From: a virus
Strand: one strand, 5' to 3'
DNA length: 61,726 bases
IMG/VR virus record: IMGVR_UViG_3300046028_004204
Coordinates: 1-61,726 of that record
Shown: positions 9,113 to 18,340 of the stretch, piece by piece
How positions within the stretch are numbered: position 1 is the stretch's first letter
How the letters are laid out: every line of letters begins with the position of its first letter
The notes under the pieces: model-generated
Database searches by the model: none
The model's input: the letters and a program-made list of their open reading frames with translations, nothing else
What the model was told of the DNA's origin: nothing
Position numbers and translations under genes: made by a program

Positions 9113-9967
9113 ATGAAATTCAAACTTTATAAAAACTTCGGAGCACTAAACAGCGTTCCAGTGTTCAACGCCTTTGCTGACGGTGTTAGAGCGTGTGGTC
9201 ACGAAATTGTGGAAGACAGCGAAGATGTGGCGGTAATTTGGTCAGTTTTATGGAATGGTCGCATGGCCGGCAACCAACAAATTTACAATGCCTGCGTCAA
9301 ACAAAACAAACCCATTGTTGTCATCGAAGTTGGTAACTTAAAAAGAGGTCAGACATGGCGGATTTCTGAAGCCCATATCAATGGCCTTGGAATTTTTGGA
9401 AATATTGAAAATTTAGACCCCTTGAGACCACAAAAATTGGGTGTTGGTCTTCTCCCCGAAAAAACAAAGCGCCGTAATGAAATCCTAATTGCCACTCAAC
9501 ACAGCCGAAGTCTTCAATGGCAAGGCCAACCTAGTATGGAACAATGGATACGAGATACCATAGTAAAAATCAAACGCCACTCCAGTCGAAGAATCGTAGT
9601 TAGACCTCATCCTAGGTCACAAATTCGTGAAAAGTTTGCCGACGCAGTAATTGAGATTCCAAAGAAACTGGCCAACACCTACGACGAATACGACATCAAT
9701 TATGACTATCACTGTGTAATCAATTACAATGCCGGTCCAAGTGTTCAAGCAGTAATCAATGGCACGCCAACTATATGTGATAGTTCAAGTTTGGCGTTTC
9801 CGGTCAGTGAAAAATGGGAAAATTTAGAAAATCCACAATTGCCCAATCGTGAGGAATGGTTCTTAAAATTATGTTATACTGAATGGACGGTGGATGAAAT
9901 TAGTCAAGGCATTCCACTTAAACGCCTTGAAAGCTACCTTAAAGAAAAATTAAAAATTAGGCCTTGA
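9113..9967 (+). CDS. GT-B/KpsC-like putative glycosyltransferase, paralogue F
   Basis: 284 residues. Sister of copy D: RRIVVRPHPRS, VINYNAGPSVQAVINGTPTI (IES changed to VQA) and CYTEWTVDEISQG. The intergenic region upstream (9080-9112) has GATTAAATA-like AT-rich elements on both strands, so the divergent minus unit and this gene may share a bidirectional promoter. GC content is higher than in copies C-D. Confidence 0.68.
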   Translation: MKFKLYKNFGALNSVPVFNAFADGVRACGHEIVEDSEDVAVIWSVLWNGRMAGNQQIYNACVKQNKPIVVIEVGNLKRGQTWRISEAHINGLGIFGNIENLDPLRPQKLGVGLLPEKTKRRNEILIATQHSRSLQWQGQPSMEQWIRDTIVKIKRHSSRRIVVRPHPRSQIREKFADAVIEIPKKLANTYDEYDINYDYHCVINYNAGPSVQAVINGTPTICDSSSLAFPVSEKWENLENPQLPNREEWFLKLCYTEWTVDEISQGIPLKRLESYLKEKLKIRP

Positions 9968-9998
9968 TTTTCACAATTTTAGGTGCTATACTGTATAG

Positions 9999-11189
9999 AT
10001 GCTAAAATCATCATTTGTCGAAGACATTTTTCTTGAGTTCGTGGACCTCTGCGATAATAAAAATATTCAGCTCCAACATCAGGATCAATCAGCTGCCAAC
10101 AGTTTCTTTGTTGTACTTTCTACCGGCGGTCAGCTGACCAAAAATCAGGCAAATTTCATCATCAAAATTCTCCAAAAATACAAAATGTATGCAAAATTAG
10201 CAGGGCTTGATTATTCCTTGCTTTTAGAAAATCCCGAGTGGAGAGGAGATTTTAGAATTCTTGATATGGCAAGAAAAATATTTATAGAAAAAGATGAAGA
10301 TGGAGAAGTGTGGATTTGTGCCAAGTTTCCTTTTGCACTAAAAGAGGTATTTGACCGAGAAATTTCACCAATTACCAAAGACTTCGGAGTTAGCACTTGG
10401 GACCCCGAAAGAAAGATTCGTAAGATGAAATTTTATAATTTTAACCTTATCGAAGTCTACGAGTTTGCACATACCAACAATTTCGAGATTGACGATACCT
10501 TTATGGTAGCACTTGCAGATGTTGAAGAAATTTGGCAAAATAGTGAAACAATTACTCCCTACTGCGAACTGCACTTTGGCGCAACCGTTGACTTGATCAA
10601 TGCTCCGCAGGAAACTGTTGAATGGTTTGAACAGCATAGAACCTGTAATCAATCTAGCGATCTACTACTGGCCAAGAGCATGGGATACCTATTAAAAGAA
10701 TCTCCAAAAACACTGGCAGAAAAGATAGCTGCATCAGAACACAGACAATTTTGGATGAAGAGCTTAGATCAGTTTTTTGAGCTTTACAAAGACACCGACG
10801 GCATAACAGCAGTGATTTTAAACAAAGGTGACAACGCAGAAGAATGGGTCAAGTCGTTTACTATGTCGGCTATTTTACATGATGTTTCGCCAACAGATAT
10901 CCGTATTTGTTTCCGTCAAGACAAGGTTGAAGATCGAGGGTTTAATCAGTGGGTTAAAGACAACGGCTACGGTGGTAAGGTAGAAGGTGGTAAAATTTTT
11001 ATATTTCAAAACAAACCCCCCAAGTGGTTGTTTTCTGATGGAATAGATGTTAAAATTATTTTAACTAATAGCTTATATCCAGTGCCCAGTGCCACTACAC
11101 AGGCCTGGATGGAATCACACACCTGTGTATGCTTTGTAGGTGATATCAAGGCTGCGCACATTAAGGACAAGAAAATTGCCGAGTTGTAA
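9999..11189 (+). CDS. conserved phage protein preceding UvsW, function unknown
   Basis: 396 residues, soluble, no signal peptide. An N-terminal block around WRGDFRILDMARKIF and the WICAKFPFALKEVFDREI segment resembles substrate-recognition modules that accompany helicases, but no nucleotide-binding motif is present. Its 3' end overlaps the uvsW-like start by 14 bp, which argues for co-translation and a possible helicase partner role (inference). Confidence 0.6.
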   Translation: MLKSSFVEDIFLEFVDLCDNKNIQLQHQDQSAANSFFVVLSTGGQLTKNQANFIIKILQKYKMYAKLAGLDYSLLLENPEWRGDFRILDMARKIFIEKDEDGEVWICAKFPFALKEVFDREISPITKDFGVSTWDPERKIRKMKFYNFNLIEVYEFAHTNNFEIDDTFMVALADVEEIWQNSETITPYCELHFGATVDLINAPQETVEWFEQHRTCNQSSDLLLAKSMGYLLKESPKTLAEKIAASEHRQFWMKSLDQFFELYKDTDGITAVILNKGDNAEEWVKSFTMSAILHDVSPTDIRICFRQDKVEDRGFNQWVKDNGYGGKVEGGKIFIFQNKPPKWLFSDGIDVKIILTNSLYPVPSATTQAWMESHTCVCFVGDIKAAHIKDKKIAEL

Positions 11190-12630
11190 ACTAACAATTA
11201 AAGATGAAGTTAATATCAAGATCGACGGACTGGCTGTAGAGACACGGCGTAAAATTGTCAATAAATTAAAGTTTGATTTGCCCTATGCACGACACATGCC
11301 GGCATATAAACTGGGTCGTTGGGATGGAACTAAAACTTATTTTAGCATAGGTGGTACTGGTTATCTTGCACACTTAGATGTTATATTACCTATCATAGAA
11401 GACAGTGGTTATGAAATTGACATAGAAGATCTTAGACATCATAGCAAGATAGAATTTGCGCCTATCAATGAAAACTATTGGGCAGATCAAGGCAAGACCT
11501 GGCCTAAAGGACATCCGGAAGCAGGCACACCTATCGTACTGCGTGACTATCAGTATGATGTTGTTAACAAATTTTTAGAAAATCCACAGGCCCTGCAAGA
11601 AGTTGCCACAGGTGCTGGTAAAACAATTACCACAGCAACACTCAGTCATTTATGTGAACCGTATGGTCGCACAATGGTAGTTGTACCTAACAAAAGTTTA
11701 GTTGTACAAACTGAAGAAGATTATAAAAATCTAGGCCTTGATGTTGGTGTTTACTTCGGTGATAGAAAAGAACTAGGTAAGACACATACCATATGCACAT
11801 GGCAAAGTCTTAATGTCTTAGACAAGAAAAGTTACGATGACGAAACGTTGAGTCTGGCTGAATTTACCGCAGGCGTGGCAGCAATTATTGTTGACGAGGT
11901 ACATCAAGCTAAAGCCGAAGTACTAACAAAATTATTAACACAGAACTTTAATAACTGTGCAATTCGTTGGGGACTTACCGGAACAGTACCTAAAGAAGCA
12001 TTTGAATTTCAAGGAATTCTTGCTAGCATTGGACCTGTTATTAATCAAGTATCTGCACACGATCTACAAGAAAAAGGTGTGTTGGCTAATTTACAAATCA
12101 ATGTATTACAGACTACAGATGTGCAGGTGTTTCGTAGTTTTCAAGAAGAATACAGTTTCTTAGTCACTGATCCTATAAGATTAACCTGGATGGCAAATAA
12201 GATCAAAGAATTATCTTTGAGCGGAAATACTCTTGTATTGATCAATAGAATCGACACAGGAAACAAATTAATTGAATTGATTCCCAATGCAGTGTTTGTC
12301 AGTGGCGGTATGAAACTAGACGACAGGAAAGAAGAATATGACGAAATTAAAACTAGTAATGGCAAGGTTATTGTGGCGACTTACGGTGTGGCCGCTGTGG
12401 GTATTAATATCCCCCGTATTTTTAATCTGGTTCTTATTGAGCCCGGAAAGAGCTTTGTTCGCGTTATACAAAGCATTGGACGGGGTATACGGAAAGCCCA
12501 AGACAAAGACCACGTTGAGATCTGGGATTTCACATCTACCTGCAAATACGCCAAGCGCCATCTTACGGAGCGAAAGAAATACTACAAAGAGGCCAAATAC
12601 CCCTTTACAATAACTAAGGTAAACCTATGA
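11176..12630 (+). CDS. uvsW: UvsW-like superfamily 2 DNA/RNA helicase
   Basis: 484 residues. UvsW unwinds branched DNA and R-loops and shuts off origin-dependent replication in T4. The N-terminal domain has the UvsW-type RHMPAYKLGRWDGTK strand; helicase motifs follow: Q-like RDYQYDVVNKF, Walker A ATGAGKT, Walker B VDEVHQ, motif III GLTGT, and motif VI QSIGRGIRK; it ends with the T4-like KVNL. I chose the TTG at 11176 because AAGGA at 11163-11167 lies 8 nt upstream; GTG 11140 is an alternative. Confidence 0.9.
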   Translation: MPSCKLTIKDEVNIKIDGLAVETRRKIVNKLKFDLPYARHMPAYKLGRWDGTKTYFSIGGTGYLAHLDVILPIIEDSGYEIDIEDLRHHSKIEFAPINENYWADQGKTWPKGHPEAGTPIVLRDYQYDVVNKFLENPQALQEVATGAGKTITTATLSHLCEPYGRTMVVVPNKSLVVQTEEDYKNLGLDVGVYFGDRKELGKTHTICTWQSLNVLDKKSYDDETLSLAEFTAGVAAIIVDEVHQAKAEVLTKLLTQNFNNCAIRWGLTGTVPKEAFEFQGILASIGPVINQVSAHDLQEKGVLANLQINVLQTTDVQVFRSFQEEYSFLVTDPIRLTWMANKIKELSLSGNTLVLINRIDTGNKLIELIPNAVFVSGGMKLDDRKEEYDEIKTSNGKVIVATYGVAAVGINIPRIFNLVLIEPGKSFVRVIQSIGRGIRKAQDKDHVEIWDFTSTCKYAKRHLTERKKYYKEAKYPFTITKVNL

Positions 12631-13133
12631 AAATTTTAACACTTAACAACAGGTCATTTGATCTAAACGATTTACCAGACGAGATAGAGGACGATGTGCG
12701 ATACAGTGTGTTAGACAATAGCAACGCCAACGAACCTGACTTTTTCTTTATGCCCTTGATATTTTTAGAATCGTTTAACAGTCCTGCAATATTATTAAAC
12801 ATCGGCGGACATCAAGTACAAATGCCACTAGATTGGTGTATGATAGTTGGCGACAAAGACTGCGGCATGGATCCAGAAGTCTTACCGTTGACCAGTTTAA
12901 ATGAACGAGGATTTGATGCATTTATTTTTAATCCTATTAAAGGATTTAAATGTGATTACCTTCCAATAGAAATTGTCAACATTTATCAAGATGTTAAATG
13001 GTATTTTCCAAAGATGAAAAACGGACAGTTACTAACTGTTCCATTGCATGATGGGCCAAATCCGCCGTGTGCATATTTTGTCAAAGAAGTTAGCCGTCAG
13101 AGTGAAATTTTACAGCTAGATAAAGTATTGTAA
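12627..13133 (+). CDS. conserved T4-like phage protein downstream of uvsW
   Basis: 168 residues. Contains MPLDWCMIVGDKDCG, EVLPLTSLNERGFDAFIFNP and VKWYFPKMKNGQLLTVPL, a sequence type I recognise from marine T4-like myoviruses without an assigned function. ATGA overlap with uvsW. No membrane segments or catalytic motif identified. Confidence 0.7.
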   Translation: MKILTLNNRSFDLNDLPDEIEDDVRYSVLDNSNANEPDFFFMPLIFLESFNSPAILLNIGGHQVQMPLDWCMIVGDKDCGMDPEVLPLTSLNERGFDAFIFNPIKGFKCDYLPIEIVNIYQDVKWYFPKMKNGQLLTVPLHDGPNPPCAYFVKEVSRQSEILQLDKVL

Positions 13134-13161
13134 TAAGTAATATGTTATTAAAGGAGTTATT

Positions 13162-13506
13162 ATGAAAGCAGGTAAAGTGTGGGGACAAACAGAATTGTTA
13201 GAAGCCAATGGTGTATTAGAATTTCACCGTATTGAAGCCAAAGCCGGTGGCGTTTGCTCTAAGCACAAACACAAATTTAAATGGAATGGTTTCTTTGTCG
13301 AACAAGGTGAGATGATTATTCGTGTTTGGAAAAACAATTATGATCTAGTTGACGAAACCTTACTCAAGGCTGGACAATATACAAAAGTTGCTCCTGGAGA
13401 ATATCATCAATTTGAAGCAGTCACTGACTGTATTGCCTTTGAATTATATTGGGCAGAATTTGATCATAACGACATTGAACGAGAATCAGTAGGATTTTCA
13501 AAATGA
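13162..13506 (+). CDS. single-domain cupin protein
   Basis: 114 residues with a cupin pattern: a metal-site-like KHKHKFKWNGFFVEQGE block and a second motif GEYHQFEA. A strong ribosome-binding site AAAGGAG lies just upstream (13149-13156). Such cupins act as sugar isomerases/epimerases or bind glycan precursors. Its stop overlaps the downstream glycosyltransferase by ATGA, placing it at the head of the dideoxysugar sub-operon. Confidence 0.75.
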   Translation: MKAGKVWGQTELLEANGVLEFHRIEAKAGGVCSKHKHKFKWNGFFVEQGEMIIRVWKNNYDLVDETLLKAGQYTKVAPGEYHQFEAVTDCIAFELYWAEFDHNDIERESVGFSK

Positions 13507-14234
13507 GCGTAGCAATAGTTTCAACTTTTAGTCAACAAAATTATAACGAATATGCAAAATATTTTGTTGACAGTCTTGTAAAATACTTAGATCCCAATGT
13601 ACAGGTATTTTTGTACCTCGACGATATAAAATTAAAACTACCTGCTAATATCCATACTATTAATTTTAGTAAAACTGTGCCTAATCTAGGTGCTTTTAGA
13701 GAAAGAAATAAACATCGAACATTTAAAGATTTCTCTACAGATGCATGCCGTTTTAGTTTTAAAAGTTATGCATGGTGTCATGCGGGTCTAACTAAGCCAG
13801 CAGATAAACTTATTTGGTTAGATGCCGATACTGAATTATACAATCCGGTATCTGAAGCATATCTAGAATCAACTTTGCCAACCGGGTATTACACAAGTCA
13901 TTTATGGCGTCCAAACTACGGATATACCGAAACTGGATATTTAGGATGGGATTTAACTCATCCTCATTCAGACGAATTCTTCAATAGATATCAAAACTAT
14001 TATGATACTGATTCTATCTATACATTGCCTGCATATACAGATTGTCATGTATATGATGCGGTAAGAGCTCAGATGGAGTCTGAAGGAACTATTAAATCTC
14101 ACAATTTATCCCCGCCTAATATTAGTAAAGATCACTTTACAATAGCATTTAAAAATTATATTATGCATTATAAAGGCGACAGAATTACTAGAAGAAATAA
14201 AACTTTATCAAAATTAAAAGGAACTAAGGTATGA
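13503..14234 (+). CDS. DxD glycosyltransferase, paralogue of 7842-8675
   Basis: 243 residues. Same N-terminal motif VSTFSQQNYNEYAKYFVDSL, DxD as LIWLDADTEL, and the conserved TLPAYTDCHVYDAVR segment (TLAEWHDSFVFDAVR in the paralogue). Overlaps both neighbours by ATGA. Probably transfers a sugar during synthesis of the glycan whose precursor is made by the next two genes. Confidence 0.78.
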   Translation: MSVAIVSTFSQQNYNEYAKYFVDSLVKYLDPNVQVFLYLDDIKLKLPANIHTINFSKTVPNLGAFRERNKHRTFKDFSTDACRFSFKSYAWCHAGLTKPADKLIWLDADTELYNPVSEAYLESTLPTGYYTSHLWRPNYGYTETGYLGWDLTHPHSDEFFNRYQNYYDTDSIYTLPAYTDCHVYDAVRAQMESEGTIKSHNLSPPNISKDHFTIAFKNYIMHYKGDRITRRNKTLSKLKGTKV

Positions 14235-15412
14235 TATATCCATTAGCTTATGATAGTTGGGGTGATCAAGAAAGACAAGCCCTTCAAAAAGTTATTGATA
14301 GTGGTCGATACACAATGGGGAACGAAGTAGCAGAATTTGAAAAACAATTTGCAGAACACTACGGTTCTAAATATGCTGTAATGGCAAACAGTGGAAGCAG
14401 TGCTAATCTATTAATGTTAACTGCATTGCGATATGACGATCGATATAATTTAGAACCAGACGACGAAGTCATTGTACCCGCAGTTAGTTGGAGTACAACA
14501 TTTTTTCCAGTGCATCAAAATAATTTTAAATTGGTATTTGTTGACATTGATAGAAAAACATTAAATCTTAAAATTAGTTCAGTTATTGATGCCATAACAG
14601 ATAAAACTAAAATTATTTTTGTAGTTAATTTATTAGGAAATCCTGCCGAACTAGATAAGTTAGTTGAAATTTGCAATCAAAAAAATATTACCTTGATTGA
14701 AGATAATTGCGAAAGTTTAGGTGCAAAATTAGACAACAGATATTGTGGAACTTGGGGAGTAATGGGATCATTTAGTTTTTTCTTTAGTCATCATATGCAA
14801 ACCATGGAAGGCGGTATGGTATTAACTGACGATTTAAAACTATATCAAATGATGAAAAGCATTAGAGCGCATGGTTGGTTAAGAGACCTCCCCGCAGAAA
14901 ATCTAGTGTGCAATAAACTTAATGATCCGTTTAGAGATAGTTTTAGATTTGCATTACCTGGATACTGTCTAAGACCTTTAGAAATGAGTGGTGCTGTTGG
15001 ACAAGTACAATTAAAGAAAGTTGGTAATCAAATTGATCAAAGAAGAAAAAATGCAGTAGAATTTAAAAAATTATTTGATGATGTTGATTATATTGTTACA
15101 CAGATAGAATATGGATATAGCAGTTGGTTTGGCTTTTCTATTCTTCTACAGGGCGTATTAGAAGGAAAACGAGATATTGTAATTAAAGCACTAACGGCCG
15201 CAGGAGTAGAAACACGACCGATTGTTGCTGGAAATTTTGTTAATAATCCTGCCTGTAAATTCATAAATCATCGAACTAGTGGATCACTTGAAAATGCAGA
15301 ATATGTCGATGCAAACGGATTTTTTATTGGAAATGATTCTAGAGATTTAACTGACCCACTGTCTTTAGTAAAATCAGTGATAACAGAAATTTATGACAAA
15401 CAAAAAAATTAA
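14231..15412 (+). CDS. colD: ColD-type GDP-4-keto-6-deoxymannose 3-dehydratase
   Basis: 393 residues, PLP-dependent DegT/DnrJ/EryC1 fold: NSGSSANLL, DEVIVPAVSWSTT, EDNCESLG and SHHMQTMEGGM. The usual catalytic lysine is replaced by His at residue 188, the signature of 3-dehydratases such as E. coli ColD (His188) and RfbH-type enzymes, not of aminotransferases. The enzyme removes the C3 hydroxyl of GDP-4-keto-6-deoxymannose in colitose synthesis. gmd directly downstream makes that substrate, a strong contextual match. Confidence 0.88.
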   Translation: MIYPLAYDSWGDQERQALQKVIDSGRYTMGNEVAEFEKQFAEHYGSKYAVMANSGSSANLLMLTALRYDDRYNLEPDDEVIVPAVSWSTTFFPVHQNNFKLVFVDIDRKTLNLKISSVIDAITDKTKIIFVVNLLGNPAELDKLVEICNQKNITLIEDNCESLGAKLDNRYCGTWGVMGSFSFFFSHHMQTMEGGMVLTDDLKLYQMMKSIRAHGWLRDLPAENLVCNKLNDPFRDSFRFALPGYCLRPLEMSGAVGQVQLKKVGNQIDQRRKNAVEFKKLFDDVDYIVTQIEYGYSSWFGFSILLQGVLEGKRDIVIKALTAAGVETRPIVAGNFVNNPACKFINHRTSGSLENAEYVDANGFFIGNDSRDLTDPLSLVKSVITEIYDKQKN

Positions 15413-15413
15413 T

Positions 15414-16385
15414 ATGAAAAAAGCAATCATTACTGGAATAACCGGACAAGACGGTGGATATTTGGCTAAACTTTTATTATCTAAAAATTATAAAGTATAC
15501 GGCCTAATGAAAAGATACACCGCTCCAAACTGGGAAAATTTAGATTTTTTAGGTATTAAAGATCAGATTGAATTTATCAATGGTGATTTAACAGACATTG
15601 GTTCATTAATGCCTCATGTTAGGAATATTCAACCAGATGAATTTTATAATTTAGGTGCACAGAGTTTTGTAGGTGAAAGCTGGAATCAAGCACATCTAAC
15701 TACAGAAGTGAATGCGGTTGGGGTTTTAAATTGTTTAACAGCAATTAAAGAATTTAGCCCGACTACTAGATTTTATCAAGCCAGTACCAGTGAAATGTTT
15801 GGTAACAGTGATTCTCAAGGAATACAAACAGAAGAAACTCCGTTTATTCCTCGTAGTCCGTATGGTGTTGCAAAATTATATGCGCATCACATTACACAAA
15901 ATTATCGTGAAAGTTACGGCATGTTTGCTTGCAGTGGAATATTATTCAACCACGAAAGTCCTATTAGAGGAATTGAATTTGTAACTAGAAAAATTACAGA
16001 CGGTGTTGCACAAATTGTTACAGGCAAGAAAAAAGAATTAATATTAGGTAATCTTGATGCCAAACGAGATTGGGGATTTGCTGGAGATTTTGTTGAAGCC
16101 ATGTGGTTAATGCTACAACAAGAACAACCAGAAGACTATATTATCAGTACCGGAAATCAGCACACAGTTCGTGATGTGTTAGATATTGCATTTAAAAGAG
16201 CAGGTGTTAGCGATTGGTCATCATATGTAAGATCTGACCAGCAATATATGCGACCCGCAGAACTTAACGCATTATTAGGCTCTAGCGACAAAGCCAAACA
16301 TCAGTTAGGATGGGTTTCAAAAATGTCTTTTAAAGAATTAATTGAAACAATGACCGATGAAGATTTAAAAAGGCATGCTCTGTGA
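15414..16385 (+). CDS. gmd: GDP-mannose 4,6-dehydratase
   Basis: 323 residues from the ATG one base after the preceding stop; an upstream ATG at 15393 would add seven residues. Extended SDR with GITGQDGGYLAK (NADP site), LGAQSFVGESW, TSEMFG and catalytic SPYGVAKLYAH, then FNHESPIRG. Converts GDP-mannose to GDP-4-keto-6-deoxymannose, the substrate of the adjacent ColD. Somewhat shorter than cellular Gmd. Confidence 0.93.
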   Translation: MKKAIITGITGQDGGYLAKLLLSKNYKVYGLMKRYTAPNWENLDFLGIKDQIEFINGDLTDIGSLMPHVRNIQPDEFYNLGAQSFVGESWNQAHLTTEVNAVGVLNCLTAIKEFSPTTRFYQASTSEMFGNSDSQGIQTEETPFIPRSPYGVAKLYAHHITQNYRESYGMFACSGILFNHESPIRGIEFVTRKITDGVAQIVTGKKKELILGNLDAKRDWGFAGDFVEAMWLMLQQEQPEDYIISTGNQHTVRDVLDIAFKRAGVSDWSSYVRSDQQYMRPAELNALLGSSDKAKHQLGWVSKMSFKELIETMTDEDLKRHAL

Positions 16386-16900
16386 AAATAGCAATTACTG
16401 GGCATACATCAGGATTAGGGCAAGCTCTGTTTAATCATTGGAGTAGTACTAGTTATAATCTTATCGGTTTTAGTCTAAGCAACGGTTTTAATATAGATAC
16501 CGATATAGAAAAAATATCTGATGTTGAGTTTGATATTTTCATTAATAATGCGTATTCTAAGTACCAACAAGTTGAATTATTATATAAACTATATGAAAAA
16601 AACAAAGACAGAAAATGCACAATAATTAATATTGGCAGCGCAAGCTCGGACGGCAATGTTGATAGAATTAAACCTTATGCTATTGAAAAATTAGCATTAG
16701 AAAAAGCCTGTCTGCAATTGCAATTTAACACAAGTGTTTGTAAAGTATTATTAATCAAGCCTGGAAGAATGGAAACTCCTATGGTAGCACATACTAACTC
16801 AAAAAAAATAGATTTATCTTATATGGTATCAACTATTGATTGGTTAATTGCCCAACCAGAAAATATAGCTATTAGATCTATTACTATTGACAGTTTTTAA
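16382..16900 (+). CDS. short-chain dehydrogenase/reductase (short form)
   Basis: 172 residues from a GTG overlapping the gmd stop (GTGA). Classical SDR motifs: TGHTSGLGQALF cofactor loop, a strand ending in NNAYS, INIGSASSDG with the catalytic serine, and YAIEKLALEKA (Y-x3-K). About 70 residues shorter than typical SDRs. Could be the 4-keto reductase of the dideoxyhexose pathway. AT-rich like its neighbours. Confidence 0.75.
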   Translation: MKIAITGHTSGLGQALFNHWSSTSYNLIGFSLSNGFNIDTDIEKISDVEFDIFINNAYSKYQQVELLYKLYEKNKDRKCTIINIGSASSDGNVDRIKPYAIEKLALEKACLQLQFNTSVCKVLLIKPGRMETPMVAHTNSKKIDLSYMVSTIDWLIAQPENIAIRSITIDSF

Positions 16901-16914
16901 AAACAAAATTTAAG

Positions 16915-17706
16915 TTAGGTAATCTGATATTGTTCAACCAAATCTGCTACTAGTGTTCCTTTAAAAAACTCCTCCGGAGAAAATTGACTCCATGCAATGT
17001 GTTCTACCCAATCAGTTCTATCAGGAAATACAGGATTATTAATTGCATTAAGATCTGTCCCCATAAGAATACTAACCGCAGAAAAATCAGTAGTGTACGC
17101 AGGATGTCCTAACATCACAGCTTCTACGCAGGCCATTGTTCTTTCTCCTACTACTGCATGACACCCTGTTAGATCATTTAAAAATCCAGGCCATCTCCTG
17201 GGGTCTTTACCCCCAACTTTGCGCCGCCATTTTACTGGGCCGTCCCAATATTGTTTTAAATTTAATAAAAATTCAGTTTGCCAAACATTAAATGTTTTGC
17301 CTGTTCGTTGTAGTAACATGTTAGGTTGAGGTTCGATTAATAAAAGGTAATCTCCTCGATCTGTTTTTTTCCAGTCTTCTATTTTAGGATTTAAGGTGTC
17401 TAGACGAGAATACGGAACTTTGTTAAATTTAAGATTGTGACTACCATTGTATGTAACTCTCCTTGTATTCCTTCTAGGATTATTTACGCCCCAATAGCCG
17501 TAGTCTATTTCTATATGGTTGTTGCCTTTAACAATCCATTCTTTATAAGGACTCCACCACGGAGGAACATGACAAGATATTAATATGTAATCGTTGGGTA
17601 TTTCGTCGACTGTATTGAATATTTTGGCTCCTTTCTTGACCCAAGGTTCAAAAAGCCATGCATCTCGAGATGCGACTGTAACTTGTGGACATATTGCATA
17701 TTTCAT
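16915..17706 (-). CDS. GT-B/KpsC-like putative glycosyltransferase, paralogue G
   Basis: 263 residues from the ATG at 17706 (an in-frame TTG at 17712 is less likely). Most divergent copy: IDYGYWGVNN replaces the DTGYFGN motif; VGERTMACVEAVMLGHPAY and AWSQFSPEEFFKG align to the family boxes, while PVKWRRKVG replaces the TDRPVEVR strand. It is a single minus-strand gene between convergent and divergent neighbours. Confidence 0.62.
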   Translation of the reverse strand: MKYAICPQVTVASRDAWLFEPWVKKGAKIFNTVDEIPNDYILISCHVPPWWSPYKEWIVKGNNHIEIDYGYWGVNNPRRNTRRVTYNGSHNLKFNKVPYSRLDTLNPKIEDWKKTDRGDYLLLIEPQPNMLLQRTGKTFNVWQTEFLLNLKQYWDGPVKWRRKVGGKDPRRWPGFLNDLTGCHAVVGERTMACVEAVMLGHPAYTTDFSAVSILMGTDLNAINNPVFPDRTDWVEHIAWSQFSPEEFFKGTLVADLVEQYQIT

Positions 17707-17722
17707 AGTCAACTATTTAACT

Positions 17723-17730
17723 AATAAATA
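17723..17730 (+). promoter_or_regulatory. possible late-type promoter AATAAATA
   Basis: AATAAATA lies 35 bp before the ATG at 17765. The complementary strand has TTAAATAG close to the start of copy G, so the 58-bp gap may be bidirectional. Weaker match than the GATAAATA sites. Confidence 0.3.
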
Positions 17731-17764
17731 GTTTGCTAATTAAAAACATGCAGGATTATAAATT

Positions 17765-18340
17765 ATGGGATATTTTAGTCAAACGGTAACTGTAGATTCG
17801 TCCTCTCAAGATCTTTCTAGACTAGATTTTTTAACACCGTTGGTAACAGATCTCAAAGTTCTGCATGTTGGATTTGTAGATTACCCAATTACAAAACCTA
17901 AAAAAAATCTACATTTAAGAATAGCACCTGTATGTAAGAGAATAGACGGTATAGATCCTAATGCTACAGATGAAATAAAATTAGTATTGTCTGTACCTAA
18001 CGGTAATATATACGATTCCTGGAATGATGTACCTAACGACTATGATGTAATAATTGTACCAGAAGTTATTGAGCATGTTGACAATGTTGCATTGTTTTTG
18101 CAACAGTTGGATCAAGTAAAGGGAAAATTAATAATCACAGCCCCATGTGCTTATAAACTTAGTAATAATTTTAGAGAAGAAAACGGGGTGTACATTGAAA
18201 CAGTGCATCCTGATCATAATTGCTGGTATTCTCCGTATACATTAAAAAATGTCATAAACAAGTATAGTAAAACTCGACAGGTAACATCAATGCATTGGGC
18301 AGTTGGATCAATTGTAGCTGTGTGTGGTATGAATGAATAA
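17765..18340 (+). CDS. class I SAM methyltransferase-like protein
   Basis: 191 residues. Has VLHVGFVDYP in place of the usual glycine loop, then IIVPEVIEHVDNVALFL and KLIITAPCAY, the core of Methyltransf_11/23-type enzymes. The degenerate motif I leaves SAM binding uncertain. Stop overlaps the next transferase start. Confidence 0.65.
   Translation: MGYFSQTVTVDSSSQDLSRLDFLTPLVTDLKVLHVGFVDYPITKPKKNLHLRIAPVCKRIDGIDPNATDEIKLVLSVPNGNIYDSWNDVPNDYDVIIVPEVIEHVDNVALFLQQLDQVKGKLIITAPCAYKLSNNFREENGVYIETVHPDHNCWYSPYTLKNVINKYSKTRQVTSMHWAVGSIVAVCGMNE

Noticed and set aside
11140-11176. GTG 11140 as UvsW start
   Set aside because: TTG 11176 has AAGGA eight bases upstream and a T4-like N-terminal length; GTG would add twelve residues with no family support.
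14231-15412. Aminotransferase (perosamine-type) annotation
   Set aside because: The catalytic lysine is histidine (residue 188, in SHHMQTMEGG), which marks 3-dehydratases of the ColD/RfbH type.
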